NCBI GenBank assembly: GCA_013397695.1
Contig: VYZI01000169.1
Location: 1,288,570-1,352,569 of the forward strand
DNA from: Centropus unirufus
Taxonomy: Eukaryota; Chordata; Aves; Cuculiformes; Centropidae
DNA: 64,000 bases
Reading direction: 5' to 3'
In this document: piece by piece, positions 50,425-64,000 of the stretch
How positions within the stretch are numbered: the first letter of the stretch is position 1
Layout of the letters: every line of letters begins with the position of its first letter
Made by a program: the position numbers and the translations under genes
Notes under the pieces: generated by a model
Seen by the model: the letters and a program-made list of their open reading frames with translations, nothing else
The model's database searches: none
What the model was told of the DNA's origin: nothing

Positions 50425-53053
50425 GTGGCTTGGCAGAGGCCCTCCATGCTTCATATCCAAGATATCGCTGGCAGTGGGCTTGGCGCTGGCAGTGGCCAAC
50501 CCTCAGCCTGTGCATTTGGCTGTACTCGCTGTGAGTGTTTTTCTCTTCTTTTAATTATTTTTAACCAGCTTGCATGGTGAAACACTTGGAATGTTCTTAT
50601 CCCTGAGTGCCCTTTCCCAGCTCCCGTGCCACACGCACTATGGGAAGGAGCAGGGGTTCCCTCTGGCGCGGCCTGGATGGAGCCCACCTGTAACTACAGG
50701 TTTTGAACTCAGAAGGTCTGCTAATAACGTCTGTACTTTCTTCTCCACAGTCAGCAGCCTGGTGGAAGAAAGGTCTAGAACAGTTACTGACATTGGCCTG
50801 GAACTTTTCAGAGCTCACTGGAGTTTCTGCTGGAGACCCCTCATTCATTACCTTTCAAGAATTTCACCAGCTTGGAGTGGTGAAACTTGCATAGGATTTG
50901 TCTGACCATTCTCTATATCTGCTGCTCAGGTCTTAAGTTTACCTGGTGTACCGAGCATAAGCTTCCCCGTGAGTCCAAGCTGTCTTACTGATCTGTCTCA
51001 TCACTGATTTCTGTTCTAAATTTTGTGGGTTTTTTATTTCTTTATGGCCAGTGGAGCTTTTTCAGAAGGTGGCTCTTAGAATGGTGGAAAATGGAACCCA
51101 GCTGACTAATAACCCTGCATTAGAAACAAGCTTTACAAAATAAATACATGTAAATTTTTAAGAAAACAGATAATCACTGATTATCAAAAATAATGCTATT
51201 TTGCCACTGAATCCTGTTGCTGGTAAAGTCTGCTGGCATTCTGCAAACTGTTTTGAGCTTTAATCTAAATTGGATGCCATAAGTAACTTAGGTTGAAGCT
51301 TTTTCCCAAAGCTGGTTTTTCTTGTTTGATGGAACTCAAGGGTGAAAGTTGATGTGTAAAGCTGCAATTGCATATTTGTTTTGCCCAGTCATAACTGAAT
51401 TAAGATAGGTTTTCAGTTGTGGATTATGGGGTAATGAATGTGTGTTGTGGTTAGGGAAGACCTAAAACATCCCTTTTTGTTCCATACCATGTAACGTTAA
51501 GCAAGATATTCCACCTATTTGTACCTCACTCTTAACTACCTAGCAAATACAGTACATGCCTCCCAAGGAAGTCAGAGAATTTAATATCAGTTGTGAAAAT
51601 GTCTTAATATCTGGGGAGGAAGCTGTTGCAAGCTCCAATACCCTGCTGCTCGGAAAGCTTTCTGTGGCTGTTCAGCATCTCATTCCTCAGTGTGAACGTT
51701 TGTTGGGAGCTTTCACTGGAGACACGTAGGTGCTACGTCAGTGAGAATATTAGAATTCCATAGATGCTTGGTGGTAAACCTTAACTGGGTTTGCATAACA
51801 TTTATCTATTCATCTGTGTGCTGGTACCTCCTGCACACGTGGAATACTTTGACTGGTTGATACACATCATACCACAGTGGTCTGCCACTGAGCTGAAGTT
51901 TGAGGTCTGTTAGCGCGAGTCCAGGGGAAACACTACACACGCTGCCTTATGTTTTCATTTAAGTAAGAGTATATAACCATATGTGAAGTTAATGCCATCC
52001 AAACACAGGACGTTAAATGAAATTAATGCCTGTCTGTTACACAATTATGCTGGTGCTTGTGGACTTCTAAAAGCAGGACCCAGTGCAACACAAGCTGCAA
52101 AAACCAAACATTTCCACACGTATCGCTGTATCTTTTACTGATTTTTTTTTTTTTTTCGGCAGCCACTTGAGAGAGCTGGGCAATCACATCTCTTTGCTTT
52201 AAAACTCTTTGCATCTGAAGACTTATGGTGAATTGTTCTAAGAGATGACTGAAAACTAATCGCTGGCCATCTGGCTGGAAACAACATTATTAATTAAGCT
52301 TTCTCTCCTAAATCATTTACAAGTTTGCATTAAATGCTCTTTTCAGAGATATTGAAGCCAGTTGAATTTGCATTCTTGCTGGGGGAGACTAATGTATCTC
52401 TTCACTAACACTAAGGATCCAGTAGTAATGCTTGATATCATGGTTACTTGGATTTCCTAAGAGCAAAACAACCTCTGGATTAGTCTTTACATGTTTTAAA
52501 AGGTTGTTTTCTATGAAGGGCAACAATTAAGCTCAGACGCTGTCAGCTATTCCTATTTGAAAATAAATCCCTTTCCTATGAAGTATCCCTTTCCTATGCA
52601 GTATTTGATTGAGTCCTTTTAAAGGCCTTTCCATTGTGGTCATTCCACAACCTGGCGAAGGGCATGGGCCCTATTGAAAGGAAGAGCATTTGTGACTTCT
52701 CAAAGTCCTTTATAGCAGAATTTTCACTCCCTTTTGCTGATGGGGATAAAGAAGTCCTGAGGGCTTGGTTTAATTACTCAAGGTTCACGGAGGGCAGGGG
52801 CAAAGCAACATTTAAGGTGCAGCCATCCTGAGGCTTGCTGCAGTGTTCCATGCACAAGATAGAAGGGACATTCCTATGAAAGATGCAGGGGCAATGTCTT
52901 CCTATACTCAGGATGGAAAACAGGAGGCCGTTCGAAAGCTGCTCTTTCTACATTATACCAAGAATTCATAAACTATTCATATTAACATTTTAATTAATAA
53001 TTACTTTCATGAAACTAATTTTTAGTTAAATGCGGGAAGAGCTCTCAAGCATC

Positions 53054-53225
53054 TTAGAATCACAATGGTTTGGATTGGAAGGGACTTTCAAAGATCATTT
53101 GGTGTAGCTCCTGGCATGGTCAGGGCCAGCTTTCACTGGACCAGGTTACCCAGAGCATCATCCAGCCTGACTTTGAATGCTCCCAATGATGGGACACTCA
53201 ACTTCTCTGGGCATCCTACATGAAG
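53054..53225 (-). repeat. SMAD3: CR1 LINE 3' fragment within SMAD3 intron 1, older copy
   Basis: The + strand starts TTAGAATCACAATGGTTTGG, then GGAAGGGACTTTCAAAGATC, GGACCAGGTTACCCAGAGC and TCCAGCCTGACTTTGAATGC. It fades after CTTCTCTGGGCATCC. It is more diverged than the 4980 and 28457 copies and is the only CR1 fragment recognised in the intron part. Confidence 0.88.
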
Positions 53226-53903
53226 GTGTTGAGGATACCCCTTGTTGGATCTTCAAGGAGACTGTATTTTGTAATGCTGATGTTTTTTCCAGATTTATGG
53301 TGTGTGCAGCTCCCTGTTGTCTTGATCTTTCAGTACCTTAAGCATAGGTACCAATTCTAATTGATGAACTTGAAGACCAGATGAACAAGGTGTAATTAAA
53401 ACCTGTATATAAATATTGTAGCTCCTGATGATTGCACTTTGAAAGCGTGTATTTTAGGATATAGGAAGAGCTCTGTAGCCATTTATGTGCGTGGAATGGT
53501 GTAAGGTCCTAGAGGGAGAACCCTTAAGTAGTCTTCTGGGTACAAAGAGCAGTTTCCTGTAAGGATCCCCCCAGTTCCCTCCCTTTAGTTCTCCAGTTCT
53601 CGCTACTGGTGTCGGTGCTGTGAAATGCTGGAGTGTGGGACACAACTGAATCCATGTTAGCGAGTGGAGCTCTTGGAAATTATGGCTCGACACTGAGTTT
53701 TGGAAGTCACCGCTACGCATGCCAGGCTTTACTGGTATTGGAGCCTTGTTGAGACTGCTACTTCTAAACAGGAATAAAAAAAGATATTTTAGTGTTCTGA
53801 TTTTAGAAAGGAAAAAAAAAATCACTTATTGGATTATGCTTGGCTGCTGACTGAAGCTGGAGACAGTTTTATATTACAGAGCTGCTTATTCTCTCAGTTC
53901 CCG

Positions 53904-53939
53904 TTCTCCCCCCCAGCCCCTTTTTTTTTTTTTTTTTTT
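53904..53939 (+). repeat. Polypyrimidine tract: C-run followed by 19 T
   Basis: CTCCCCCCCAGCCCC is followed by 19 T and then TCTCTCTTTC-type sequence. It is a strong pyrimidine-strand asymmetry in intron 1. Similar T-runs occur at 42572-42588, 52142-52157, 58685-58699, 61459-61472 and 62340-62353. Confidence 0.85.
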
Positions 53940-56900
53940 GGTCTCTCTTTCTTGCTTTCTATTTTTAGGATGGCATTTCAGTGTTTCTGCTGTACTGGCA
54001 GGCCAGCTATTCCAGAAGAAAAAGAAAGAGGAAAGGTGGGAAGTAGAGCTAATGAGCACTAATAATCTGTTATTAATGCACTAATAGTCTGTTACTAGTT
54101 TGGCTTTTGAGTTCTTAAGTTCAAAGTTTATAGTTTCCAATTTATCTGATAGCTGAGGAAAGGATCTGCTCGCACTTGAAGCCGTTCTTTACATGGATTT
54201 TGAAAGTCTGTGCACTTCAGTAGAAGAGAGGAACAGTAGAAGTTTGGGACTGGAGAGAGTCCATTAGAAGTTTTAGGCCAATTCTTTGAGTGTTTTATAT
54301 TTTTTAATCTATGTATGAGTTATTTTTTAAACATGTGTGTATAAAAAAAAAATAAAAACTTCTATCCTGTAGGATTAGCTTCAAGTTGTAACTGGTATTT
54401 TAATTAATTATTCCACGGAGAGAACAAAAAAGAAGTATTGTAGCTTAATTAAAAGCATGTTAATGGTCCGTTAACATCTGAACAAAATATGAGTAGCCCT
54501 TGTTTTGTATGTGCTTGTGCCTATGTAAACAAAATGATGAAACAATAGTTTTCCCATCAGCTCTAATGCTGATCAGAGCTTTGAGTTACTTGAAGAACAT
54601 AAAAGCAGGGAGAGGGAATTCCACAGGGATGAAGTAGTTGGTGCATACGGATGTGAAATTCCTCCATCCCTCCTGAGGAAGGGGCTGTGATGCTGCACGG
54701 CCCTGCTAAAACTCTTCTGGGAGATGCAGCTGACCAGGCTCTGCTTATTTGTGCCTTTGGGACTTGTGTTCTCCTCTGTGTCCTTGTCGATTGGTTTGTT
54801 TAGAGGTTGGGGAGTGCATCTTTTTGTTTAAATATTATTTGTCATCCATGTGCTACGTCTGAGAACCCTAAACACCAAGGAAAGGTGGTTGTATTTGCAA
54901 GGCAAGGAGATGAAGGAATGGTTTCTTTGTTTAGAAAGCAAAAGGCATTACTTAGTGTGACAGCGTGTAGGACAATCCAGGCAGAGGTGTCTTGGTTTTG
55001 AAACCTGAGTGGGATTTGGGTTTTGTTGTCACTTCAGTAAATCAGGTGGTTTTTTCATCTGTGCGACTGCAGGGCTGTCAGTTTTGCACGTGCAGAGCAG
55101 CTCTGAATTTACATCACTTTGAGAGAAAACTGGGGAAGCGTAAAAACCTCACTTGCACCTTTGCTTTAGTTACATCTTGAGTTTACAAATCATATTGCAT
55201 TCCACCCCTCAGTCTGGTTTGCAGTCACCACGCTGCTTGGAGGTAAAAGGAATATTTTTCCAGGCTTGTTTGAGGGCTGAGTGTTGTCAAAAGCTGGCTG
55301 AAGGTTAGTCCAGTGTGACTGCATAGGTAATGTATTGCTATAAATTAAACCACTGAAGAGTTATTTTTAGAAGACAAGGATTATTTAAAAAACACAGGCT
55401 ATAACTTTTCTACCAGTGATCCAGTAACTTATTCCCATTGGTCAAAAATTGCACCTCGAGTTTACTTGAAGGTGCTCGGCCTTTTTAGAATAAACAGGAG
55501 ACAAACGCTTCTCTTGCTTCACAAAGCTGTTATGCACAGTTTGTTTTGTAGCTTCATGAAGACCAGGGTCTACTTCTAAATGTGAGCTTGGCAGTCCCTG
55601 GGGAGTGCGATGGATGGGTTTACTCATAGGATAACCCTGCTCCAGTTCTGATTTCTGCTGTTATCTCCTGGCACAAGAGCCCCGAGGAGAAAATAAGCAA
55701 GTGAAGTGTTAAAATTTGCATCTGTGTGTACCTGCTGCTTACTTTTCAGAGGCAGAAGAGGAGGTGACTCGGAAGCTGTGCCTGTGTGTGCGGTGCAGCA
55801 GTCTATGTGGGTGAAACCACTCGTGCAGACTCTTCTTTTGGGGATCTTTAAATAGGCTGAAAAAAGCTGAAAGTTGCTGTGGATGCTGGCAGATCCATCC
55901 AAGCCAGCTCGCTGTAGTAAGTGGCGTGATGCTGGAGGAAGTGACAACAATAACCCTCACATATATTTGTCAGTAATTTTTTCATCTGGTACTTTAACCC
56001 CAAATATTTTCTTTAATATAAATGGCAGAGTAGATTTGGGCAGAGCAGATACCTCAGGGCGTGCTTCTGTGTCTCATTAACAGTGCTTGGAAGGCAGGTA
56101 AGTTTTAACAGAAATGACAACCCTGAATTCTTTCATTTCCTTGCACTTCTATGCTGTCATATCTCTACATATTATGATAATGCTACATCAGTAACACAAC
56201 ATTATTTATGGTTTCCACTTCTACAAGCATGGTTCTTGTTACCTACAAACCACTGCAGGATTATTACTCACTGGGCAAACCGCTTGACTTTGAAGAATGT
56301 GAGTATGATGAAGCATTTTGTTTTCTCACATCCTACGCCAGTGAGTGGTAGTTTCTTGTCACTTTTGCTGCCAGGGACCATTCAATACCCGTTTGTGGCT
56401 TTCCCAGCAAGTAGATTTGTTGAGGTTCCCCGATGAACAGGCATCTAACCACATGCAAAGACTTTTCAGTTGGCCATTTGGTAGCTGTCCTTGCAAGGTG
56501 CCTCTGAAGTGGCAGCACGGAAGATGCAGCCTCTCTTACGCCTTTTGATGTCTCCTTCAAAGAAAAGACTGAATGCTGCCTCTTTGTGTAAGGTAAGTAG
56601 CCTCTTAGAGGTCCTGTCCTATGATGAAGAGGTTGAGCCCTTGAGATATCCTTAGTCTCGCACTTTTCTTCGGGGTCCAAAGCATTTTGCATGCTGGAGC
56701 CAGGTGTTAGAACATATGTGGGTGCAAAACTGGCTGAGCGTTGCTGGACTCCGCAGAGATTTGGCGTGCAGAACGTGAGGGACCCTTGTGCAACAAGTAA
56801 ATGAGCAGCCTTTGAAATGCTCCTCCATCTGCTTACGAGAGTCTGGCTCTGCAATTCTCGAGTTAGCACAGAGATCAGCCAGTCGTACAAGAAGGTTCGT

Positions 56901-57119
56901 TACCTGACCATTGCCTCATCTTCCCATGTTGCAATAATCTGCTGCCCAGATATCTTGGATAATGCAGGTTCGTGTGAAGCTTTATAACTTTATGGGAATC
57001 ATTTCTCCATGAACCTCAGCTAACTCACCACTCTACATTTTGTCAGAGAGGAGAATATTTCCAAACAGGGGTGTGTAAGTCATTGGCAGGAGCTGTGCGT
57101 GGAGCGTACTGAATGAAAA

Positions 57120-57330
57120 TACACCTCTTGACATCTTTTCCCTTTAATTTCCATCAAAAGAATCTTGTATCATTTTAATGTATTGTTACCATCAGGTGGT
57201 ATTCATATGCATCTCTAATCAATGCAGCATTGCTTTCCTTGTCTTTTTGCCTCCATTGAGGCCTTTTATGAGATGATTTCAGCTAAAATCACATTCTCTG
57301 GCATTTGGTCTTTTCCTCTGCAGTGTGTTG
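57120..57330. promoter_or_regulatory. SMAD3: Repeat-free block in intron 1; candidate enhancer
   Basis: It contains ACCATCAGGTGGTATTCATA, with an E-box-like CAGGTG, followed by TATGCATCTCTAATCAATGC. The sequence is unique and AT-rich. Regulatory role is inferred only. Confidence 0.27.
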
Positions 57331-60300
57331 GCAATACTTAAAACAATAGATCAGCACCCAATAGAAGTGGGATTATCTCGACTGAAAATCGATAGAAAGA
57401 GCCTACAGTGGAAATGACAGGGCTCGCTGGTCACTACTGGTTCGTTTTGTAATACTTGTAGTAACTTTAAGGGCAGTCATCAGCAAGGTGAGTGTCTTCA
57501 GAGGACTTTGTCACTGCTTTTGACTACTTAAAAACTATTTAGACTTTGGCTGTTCAAATGTTCGATGAGCTCTATCCCCAGCCATGCAAATATCACAACC
57601 TGTTCAACTTGTTCATTTATTCTTTTTGAGAGGCAGAGGGGAAAATCAGTTTTGACTTGTGCCCTGGAGGGACGCTATGCAAAACCAGTCTAAGGTTGTT
57701 GGGGTGGGAGCTGTGGAGTTTTCTATTCTTTTGTTTATTGTACTTTGCTTTCTGTCATCTCTTAGCAAATAATGAATAACAGTAATAGTATGCTGCGAGA
57801 CATGAAATCTGGAAGTGCTTATTACAGCGTGTGTGAACCAGAGTCATCACCAGAGCCGACGTTCTCACGGACTGCTCTAGTAACTGCCCGCGGGAAGAAG
57901 CTTGCAGCTATCTTTGTAATAAGGTCTCTGGGATGCTGGTATTTCTGCTTCCCAGGTCCCCTGTGCAGAGCAATTACTGTCCACTGTGCAATCAAGACCT
58001 GGCTCTAATTGCCATTAGTAACGAAGGGCTCTGCCTGCCAGAGCAAACCCTGTGCTGTTTGTCTGCAGAGCCCTTGGCTTTTACAGTCATGGGCTGAGAA
58101 ACACCACAAAGAGATAAAAGTGAAGTAAAGCAGTTGCTGCATTAGGCCTAAAACTAACATAAAGATTGGTGAGGTTTTTCCTTCCTTCCCTTGGTGGTTT
58201 GTTTGTGTCTTTATTTTTGATATGGGGGGGGCGCATGGGGAAGATTTATCTCTACGTGTGAACACTGACGTTTTCTTGGGGTTTGTGCGCACAATTTGGT
58301 TGTTTTATCAACCTTGCCCTCCTTCAAGAGCTTTTTTCATTAATTTAAGATTTCCCTGATCTCAGTCTTGCAGGGAGCTTCCCATGGTCAGCCCTATGTC
58401 CATGTAGAGCTATAGGAGTCCCTTTTTCCCCATGACCGCTGAGGATGAGTAATAGAGGTCCCAGCAAATCCACAGACCTTTGAAGACAAACATGTTCAGA
58501 AGAGTCTGGCCAGACTGAGCCTGGTAGGTCAGTGAAACTAATCACACGTCTAAATCTAACCATACCATGCTCCTCCTAAAATCTGCAGCTGCTGGAGCAT
58601 GGCTATGGTATTGCCTGAGGTGTTGTCGGATGCCTGTGTGTCTGCGGGAGCTGTTTTGCCTGCAGGAATAGTTCTTTAATGTTATTTTTTTTTTTTTTTG
58701 ACTTTCCGCAGCAGATCAGTTTAACAGTGGGGTTGCTGCCTCTTTGCACTCAAAAAACATTTTGGGGAGGATTGCTTGTGAAGTGACTCTTTTCATCTTG
58801 CAGTGACTGCAGCCTGCTGACTAAATGTGTGTTTAATCTTATTTGCAGTTTTGAAGTAAATGGAACATCAGGTAATTAGTTTAGATATTTGTTTCTAGAA
58901 ATCCCATGTCTACTGGCAAGCCCATGAAAAACAAAAGAGAGCATTCTTGGACTGAGTAAGGATGCACCTTCGTGTTACTCCTCTGCTTTGGCCTCAGAGT
59001 AGATTGCCATTAAAAGGCATAATCCCATTTCAGTCTTTGAATCTGCTGCTTGTGCAGAGTCTGCTGTAGTTCTGTGTCTTTTTATCTTTACGGTGACAAG
59101 ATCGCCAAGTCTGATATCTTGTAAATTGTGCGCTTTTCAATCAGGCTTGTGGGAGGAGTTTTGACCTCTATTGAAATTAGTAATCTGTACAAGTGTCTTC
59201 CAGAAATGTATCCTGTCTTCATTTAAAGATAGCAAGACAGAGTTTCTGCTATATTCTCAATTTCTTTAAGCAGCTACTAATGTCTCATTAAAAAAATGAT
59301 ACCATATTTCAGCTGCAATTGGCCGGGTGTCAGCTTACAGCGTTGCTTCACGATAGCTCCTTGGCTGGACTGAAGAGTCCAGCGTTCACTTTCTCCACTC
59401 CAGTAAACACATTCCTGCGCTGCTGTGATTCAGTCCTCATTCAGTCCTTGTTTTAGTAAAAACTATGGATTTTAATGGTTTTATATTTGTTTTAATATAT
59501 TTTCTTTATCCCTAAGCTGTTTTTTACCAAGCTGTACATAGACTTTTACAAGGCAATTGGCTAAACATACAATATCTAGAAAATTACCTTCTATCAGCCA
59601 AATTCCTCCTTTAATATGGGAATTTAGTTTCACTCCCTTAAGACCTTAATACCAGATTGCCAAGAGTTGTGGTGGCCTGCAATTCTGCTGAGGTCTTCTC
59701 ACTGAACATTCACGCTGTGCCTACCTCTACAAATCCCTCACCCCTCAAATGGTGTTAAATTTTATCCCACAATGGGGTTCTTTATGCTTTGTTTTGTGTG
59801 GCCTGTCCAGGAAGGTGGCTGAAAAGGTTTTGTTAAATAAGAAATCCTTCATGTTGGTTTACAACAACACTGGGTGGTGAACAAGCTCATGTGTGCTATG
59901 CTTATGGGCAGCAATGAAGCAAAATTTGAGTGTTATTTCCCTAATTTCATGAAAAATGGGAATTTCAGATCTCCTATATGCTTTCCAATTTATCATTGTT
60001 GTTATTGAAGATGCTAGTACGATTTTACAGTTTCAGGAGGGGCATGGGAAAGGCATCTATTAACAACACTTCAATTATTTCTTCTGTGGGTAAACTCAGG
60101 ACAAAAGAGTATCTTGTTGTTTCAAGCTACGCTTAGCATTTCTGCCCTGAGGAGAAGAATATGATTACACAGCGTATAAGGCTTGTTTGGACAAGCTGTA
60201 ATGAATGTTAGGGATCTGTTTGGTAGTAGCGCACGTGCTTTTAACTTAATAAATATACATTGTGGTAATGTTAGAGAAGACCTCAAGATTATAATTATTT

Positions 60301-62759
60301 GAAATATGCTTTACAAGTGCTTAGCAAAGCGAGCTGGTTTGTGGTCTCAGTCCTTAGAGCGTGTGCTCGAAGGAGACACAAGGAATGGTCTTCACCCCAT
60401 GTGGCTGAAAGCAGCAGAAGACATCTGCCTCTCCTTTTGGCTGCTCCACAAGGGTCCTGCAGTGCTCGTTGCGGTAAGACTGAAAGGTTTTATTTGAATA
60501 CTTGCCCAAACCAGGAGTTGTGATGGCAGACTGGTCTTCAGCTGGCTTAAGACTCCAAAGTTGTGAAGACCAGTTGAGTCTTAAGTCACAAGAACAGTGC
60601 TGAGCTGAGAGTGGTGCCATGAGCTTCCCGCGTCTGAAAAACTCCATTCCAGGGAATGATCAGAAAGAAGCATTTTGACTGATTGATGGGCTGATGCTCT
60701 GCAGAGCTTAGAGATCTGGTGAGGTTACAGGGGCCAGGGAGGGCTGTTTGCCTGTGAGCAAAAGGATTTTTTAATTTAGCATTCACTTGGGTGAGTCTGA
60801 GGTCCAAAAAGGCACAGGAAGCTGCTTTATTACTTTATGAAAGCTGAAAGGTCCCTCTCCAGTGTTATCAATTTGGTTAGAGATAAAGGGCTCTTACTAC
60901 TGAACTCGACAATGAAGGATGATTGCAGTTTTGTGGATTTTTTTCTTTGCCTCATTCTTGATTTTAATCCAGTCCTGAATGAACTATGGGAGGATTAAAG
61001 TAGCTGGATTATGAACTGTTGTGGTGGAAACTGTCAAAAGGTGATTAATACTAGAAGTTCTTAATTTTTTTGATTGTGTGGGCAGCTTCCAAAGTAGAGC
61101 TGCACTGTTCACTGTCACGACGCACACTCTAGGCAAAGCTCAAAGCTGATGTCTTTCTGTTCAGGATTTCTTGGAAAGAAAGTATTACACACGCAGGACA
61201 AGCCTGCAGTTTTGGCAGGGTGCTGGGCCCATTGTATTGGGCTGCCCGCACGGTCTTGCAGTGTGAATCAACTCCACAAAACGTGTGGGAGCCGAGATTC
61301 ATCTTCAAAGCGTCAGACTGGCCACACAGGCTTGCAGTTTGGCTGTGCACGTGAGCACCTCTGGACTTGCTGGACCTACCACAAGCCGTAGCTTTGACCT
61401 GGCTTCAGTAGGTCTGGAGAGCATGAAGAAATGTTGGAAGTCCTCAAGCTCTCAACTTTTTTTTTTTTTTTTCCAATTGGTGTGCCTGGGGAAACTTGGA
61501 AACACTTAGTTGGAGAAAAGCTGTTAAAAATGGCCGTGGGATTAATTTCCACTTCATTTCTTCAGCTGGAGTCAATACTTGGATGAAAGTTGCACCCTGG
61601 GAACCAAGCATTTGGATGCAGCTGAGAAGAAAGGGGATTGCTTGCCTACCTTTTGGTTGTTTCTGCTCAAAATATCACATATGAATGGAAATTGGTGACC
61701 ACCACCTGCTAACGGGACCTTAAGTGGGCCCTGTTCTTTCCGTGGTGGGCAATTGTTAAGGCCTGTTCCTAAGTAAACCTGTGGCTTGACGTGCCTTTAG
61801 CCCTCTCATTTCTCTGGGGAAGTTTTAGGGTTGCTTTGTTTCTATTTGGGGTCCCTCAGACAAATGAGTGCAAATCCAGGGTATAAAACCTAGACGATGG
61901 GGAAGAGCTCAAGTTGTTTTCTGAAGCACTGAATTTCCTTGGTGTGCACACGCGGTAGCTTGGGGAGCATATTCCTTCCTATTAATTCTCTGTACAGCAC
62001 ATGAGCCTGTTTCCTGTCGGCCAACTGTTACCCACAGGGAAAAGATGTGGTTTAAAAGCAGCCTGCCACTGCATTCCAGGGCACTGTTCTGCCAGCTCCC
62101 AGCTGCCCTCTTCCCCAGGCACCCTTCAGATCCGAGCAGGGGATGGGGGGCAGACTGGAGGAATTGCTTTTGTGGTAGCAGGAGGTAATTTTACAGAGGA
62201 TGGTGAGGATGGGGCCAGTTGGCCCTTGGTGGAGCAGCCCGGGGTTGGGAAACACCACACGCATTAACGTCCTCTTCGAGAAAGTGTCCAGACTCATCAT
62301 GTGCTGTCACCACAGTTATGGGACACAGATACACAGTTTGTTTTTTTTTTTTTACGGGGGTTTTGAAAGAAGGGTCAGCTTGCAAAACGTCAGATGTTGA
62401 TGCCAGATGTATTTGGATGTGGTTTGCTTTGTTCTTGAACAATAGACAGCTCTAAAGAAAGAGGAATATTACTTGTGCCCGTATGTCCCATTGTTTCCAG
62501 CACGGGTATAATCCTGGCTGCAGAGTTCAGCATTATCATGCTGATTCTGTTTGTAGCAGCTTGTACAGTGGAACATTTGTCATCCAGTTTGTGGAATCTT
62601 TGATCTCTTTGTTTCTTTTCTGGTCAAATCCTGTGCTGTAGTAACTGCATGGTTTTGTGAAGCAGTTCTGAAGGAAAAAATTCCATTGCTGCTCACCTAC
62701 TGCATGCTTGAGCTTTTCAGTATAAGCATTTAGTTAGTTCTGCATCGTCATTGCTTTTC

Positions 62760-63110
62760 ATAGCCCTGGGTGTTACCAGCAGTCCTTTCAAACAGAAATA
62801 TTCTGCAGATTTAATATATTTTTAATGGCAGACGAACAGCGTGCATTTAAAATTAATATTCTGAATACTCTGTTAAAAACCAATCAGGAGTCCTCCCCAG
62901 TGACGCTTGTTTTTAATATAAGCTGGGCATCTTTTTCTTCCATAAGGCGAGCTAAAGTATTCGGATCGCAATAGGAAGCATTCAGGAGGTCATGTAGATG
63001 TGCATCTTTTATGTTTTATTTATTTGGAACTCTCAGGTGTTAATTCATTTACCTAAGCAATCAAAGGATGTCTTCTCTTTCTCTCTGACATGCAGGGCCG
63101 ATAGCTGAAA
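62760..63110. promoter_or_regulatory. SMAD3: Repeat-free AT-rich block in intron 1; candidate enhancer
   Basis: It contains TTTAATATATTTTTAATGGC, TTTAAAATTAATATTCTG, AAAACCAATCAGGAG (CCAAT box) and GTGTTAATTCATTTACC. No repeat family or coding potential was recognised. Confidence 0.3.
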
Positions 63111-63519
63111 TTAAATAAACAGATTCCGTAACACCATTCCCTGGCTGTGTGAGCCAGACTTGAAAAACTTCAGAGTGAAGAACCCATAATTGGATTAAAT
63201 GTATTTCTCTACCCATTGGGAATATGGCTACAATTTCTGCCTTTCGGGAGCTCTGTTTTGACCATGCCAGGCTGATGGCTTGTGTTACCATGGGGTGAAT
63301 AGCAGATGGCAGCTATGGAAGTGTAAATTAGCTCACAGCTGACATTGCTTGGAGAGCGATTGATTGTGTTGGTACCATTATAGGAGAAGTGCTACAAACT
63401 CAGTCAATCAATACAGGGAAAATAGAGCTTACTTGGAATAATTTCATTAACTTAATCCATACAGAGTTCTTGCCACTGTCCAGTTACACAACAAAGCTCT
63501 CTTCTGTTTCCACCAATCT

Positions 63520-63571
63520 ATTCATTTATTTATCTAATTTTATTTATTTATTTGTTTGTTTATTTATTGTT
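63520..63571. repeat. (TTTA)n / (TTTG)n microsatellite
   Basis: A run of TTTA and TTTG tetranucleotides (ATTTATTTATTTGTTTGTTT type) lies in intron 1, in an AT-rich context. Confidence 0.9.
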
Positions 63572-64000
63572 GCTTTTAAACATGTTCTAGAATTCTTTAA
63601 GGACACAAACTCGTAGGCTCTACAGTAGCAAAGACTTTTATTTGTATTTTAAAATACACATTATTTTAAATATTTATTTCCTGGGCTGTTCACCTTCAGG
63701 CAGACGAAGGTAAGGGGATGAAAGGGACCAGGCCTAATATTCCCACCGGAAGAGCCTGGATGAGTCTGTTTCTCTCCAGCAATTTCTTGCTGCCATAGGA
63801 GTGACAGGCTTTGCAGAAAGTAACATCTGCTTTCCTTGCCCCAAAGGCTACGGAATGTGATTCAGGGTTTTTCAGGGAAGCAATGGGTTTAGCAATGCAG
63901 GATTATCATACTGGCTCACCAAGTTGGGTACCTGCTTTGGATCATAGCTGGCGTGTGATGCATCATAGGAGTTTCCAGTCCTTCCCGTAAAGATCTTGGC

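Larger units (their letters stand above)
41626..64000 (+). other. SMAD3: SMAD3 intron 1, 5' part
   Basis: The intron starts at the GT of the exon 1 donor (GTGCGA) and runs to the window edge. No sequence resembling the second SMAD3 exon (the rest of MH1) was recognised, so more than 22 kb of intron 1 is in view. A long first intron is known for SMAD3 in other vertebrates. The first 200 bases remain CpG-rich. Beyond that the sequence is mostly AT-rich and unique, with one CR1 fragment, poly-A and poly-T tracts, short tandem duplications and several repeat-poor AT-rich blocks that could be enhancers. Mammalian SMAD3 has alternative first exons within this intron. I looked for the short alternative N-terminus known in human and did not find it. 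Confidence 0.9.

Noticed and set aside
56333..56890. 185-codon minus-strand open frame in SMAD3 intron 1
   Set aside because: No recognisable domain and ordinary intron composition; treated as chance.

Overview
The window is vertebrate, most likely avian, nuclear DNA. It is gene-poor and carries at least ten fragments of CR1 (chicken repeat 1) LINE 3' ends. Only one protein-coding exon can be supported. It is the first coding exon of SMAD3 on the + strand (41420-41625), the start of a receptor-regulated SMAD of the TGF-beta/activin pathway. The assignment to a bird rests on the CR1 copies and their tail sequences. The species cannot be read from the window.

Layout. Positions 1 to about 40,500 are intergenic sequence upstream of SMAD3. 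In vertebrates this is usually the SMAD6-SMAD3 interval, but SMAD6 itself is not seen. The interval holds nine CR1 fragments, a GC/CpG-rich block with a CTCF-like motif near 11.86 kb, and several AT-rich, repeat-free blocks that look like candidate distal enhancers. Positions 40,480-41,840 are a CpG island. It contains a promoter-proximal minisatellite of alternating 32- and 30-bp units (40582-41006), GC boxes, an octamer motif, a possible upstream ORF, and SMAD3 coding exon 1. Positions 41,626-64,000 are the start of SMAD3 intron 1. It contains one CR1 fragment, several homopolymer and microsatellite tracts, a recent 64-bp tandem duplication and more candidate enhancer blocks. The next coding exon is not reached.

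How it works together. One gene's 5' end sits in a CpG-island promoter between two large non-coding arms, the normal arrangement for a developmental signalling gene. I found no bacterial, viral, CRISPR or toxin-like system and no convincing new coding system. Most long open frames here come from CR1, from the minisatellite, or from GC-rich sequence with few stops. The observations most worth checking are the minisatellite 415 bp upstream of the SMAD3 start codon, the upstream ORF, an inverted CR1 pair around an AT-rich block, CTCF-like motifs (one inside CR1), and the AT-rich candidate conserved elements. Conservation itself could not be measured here.
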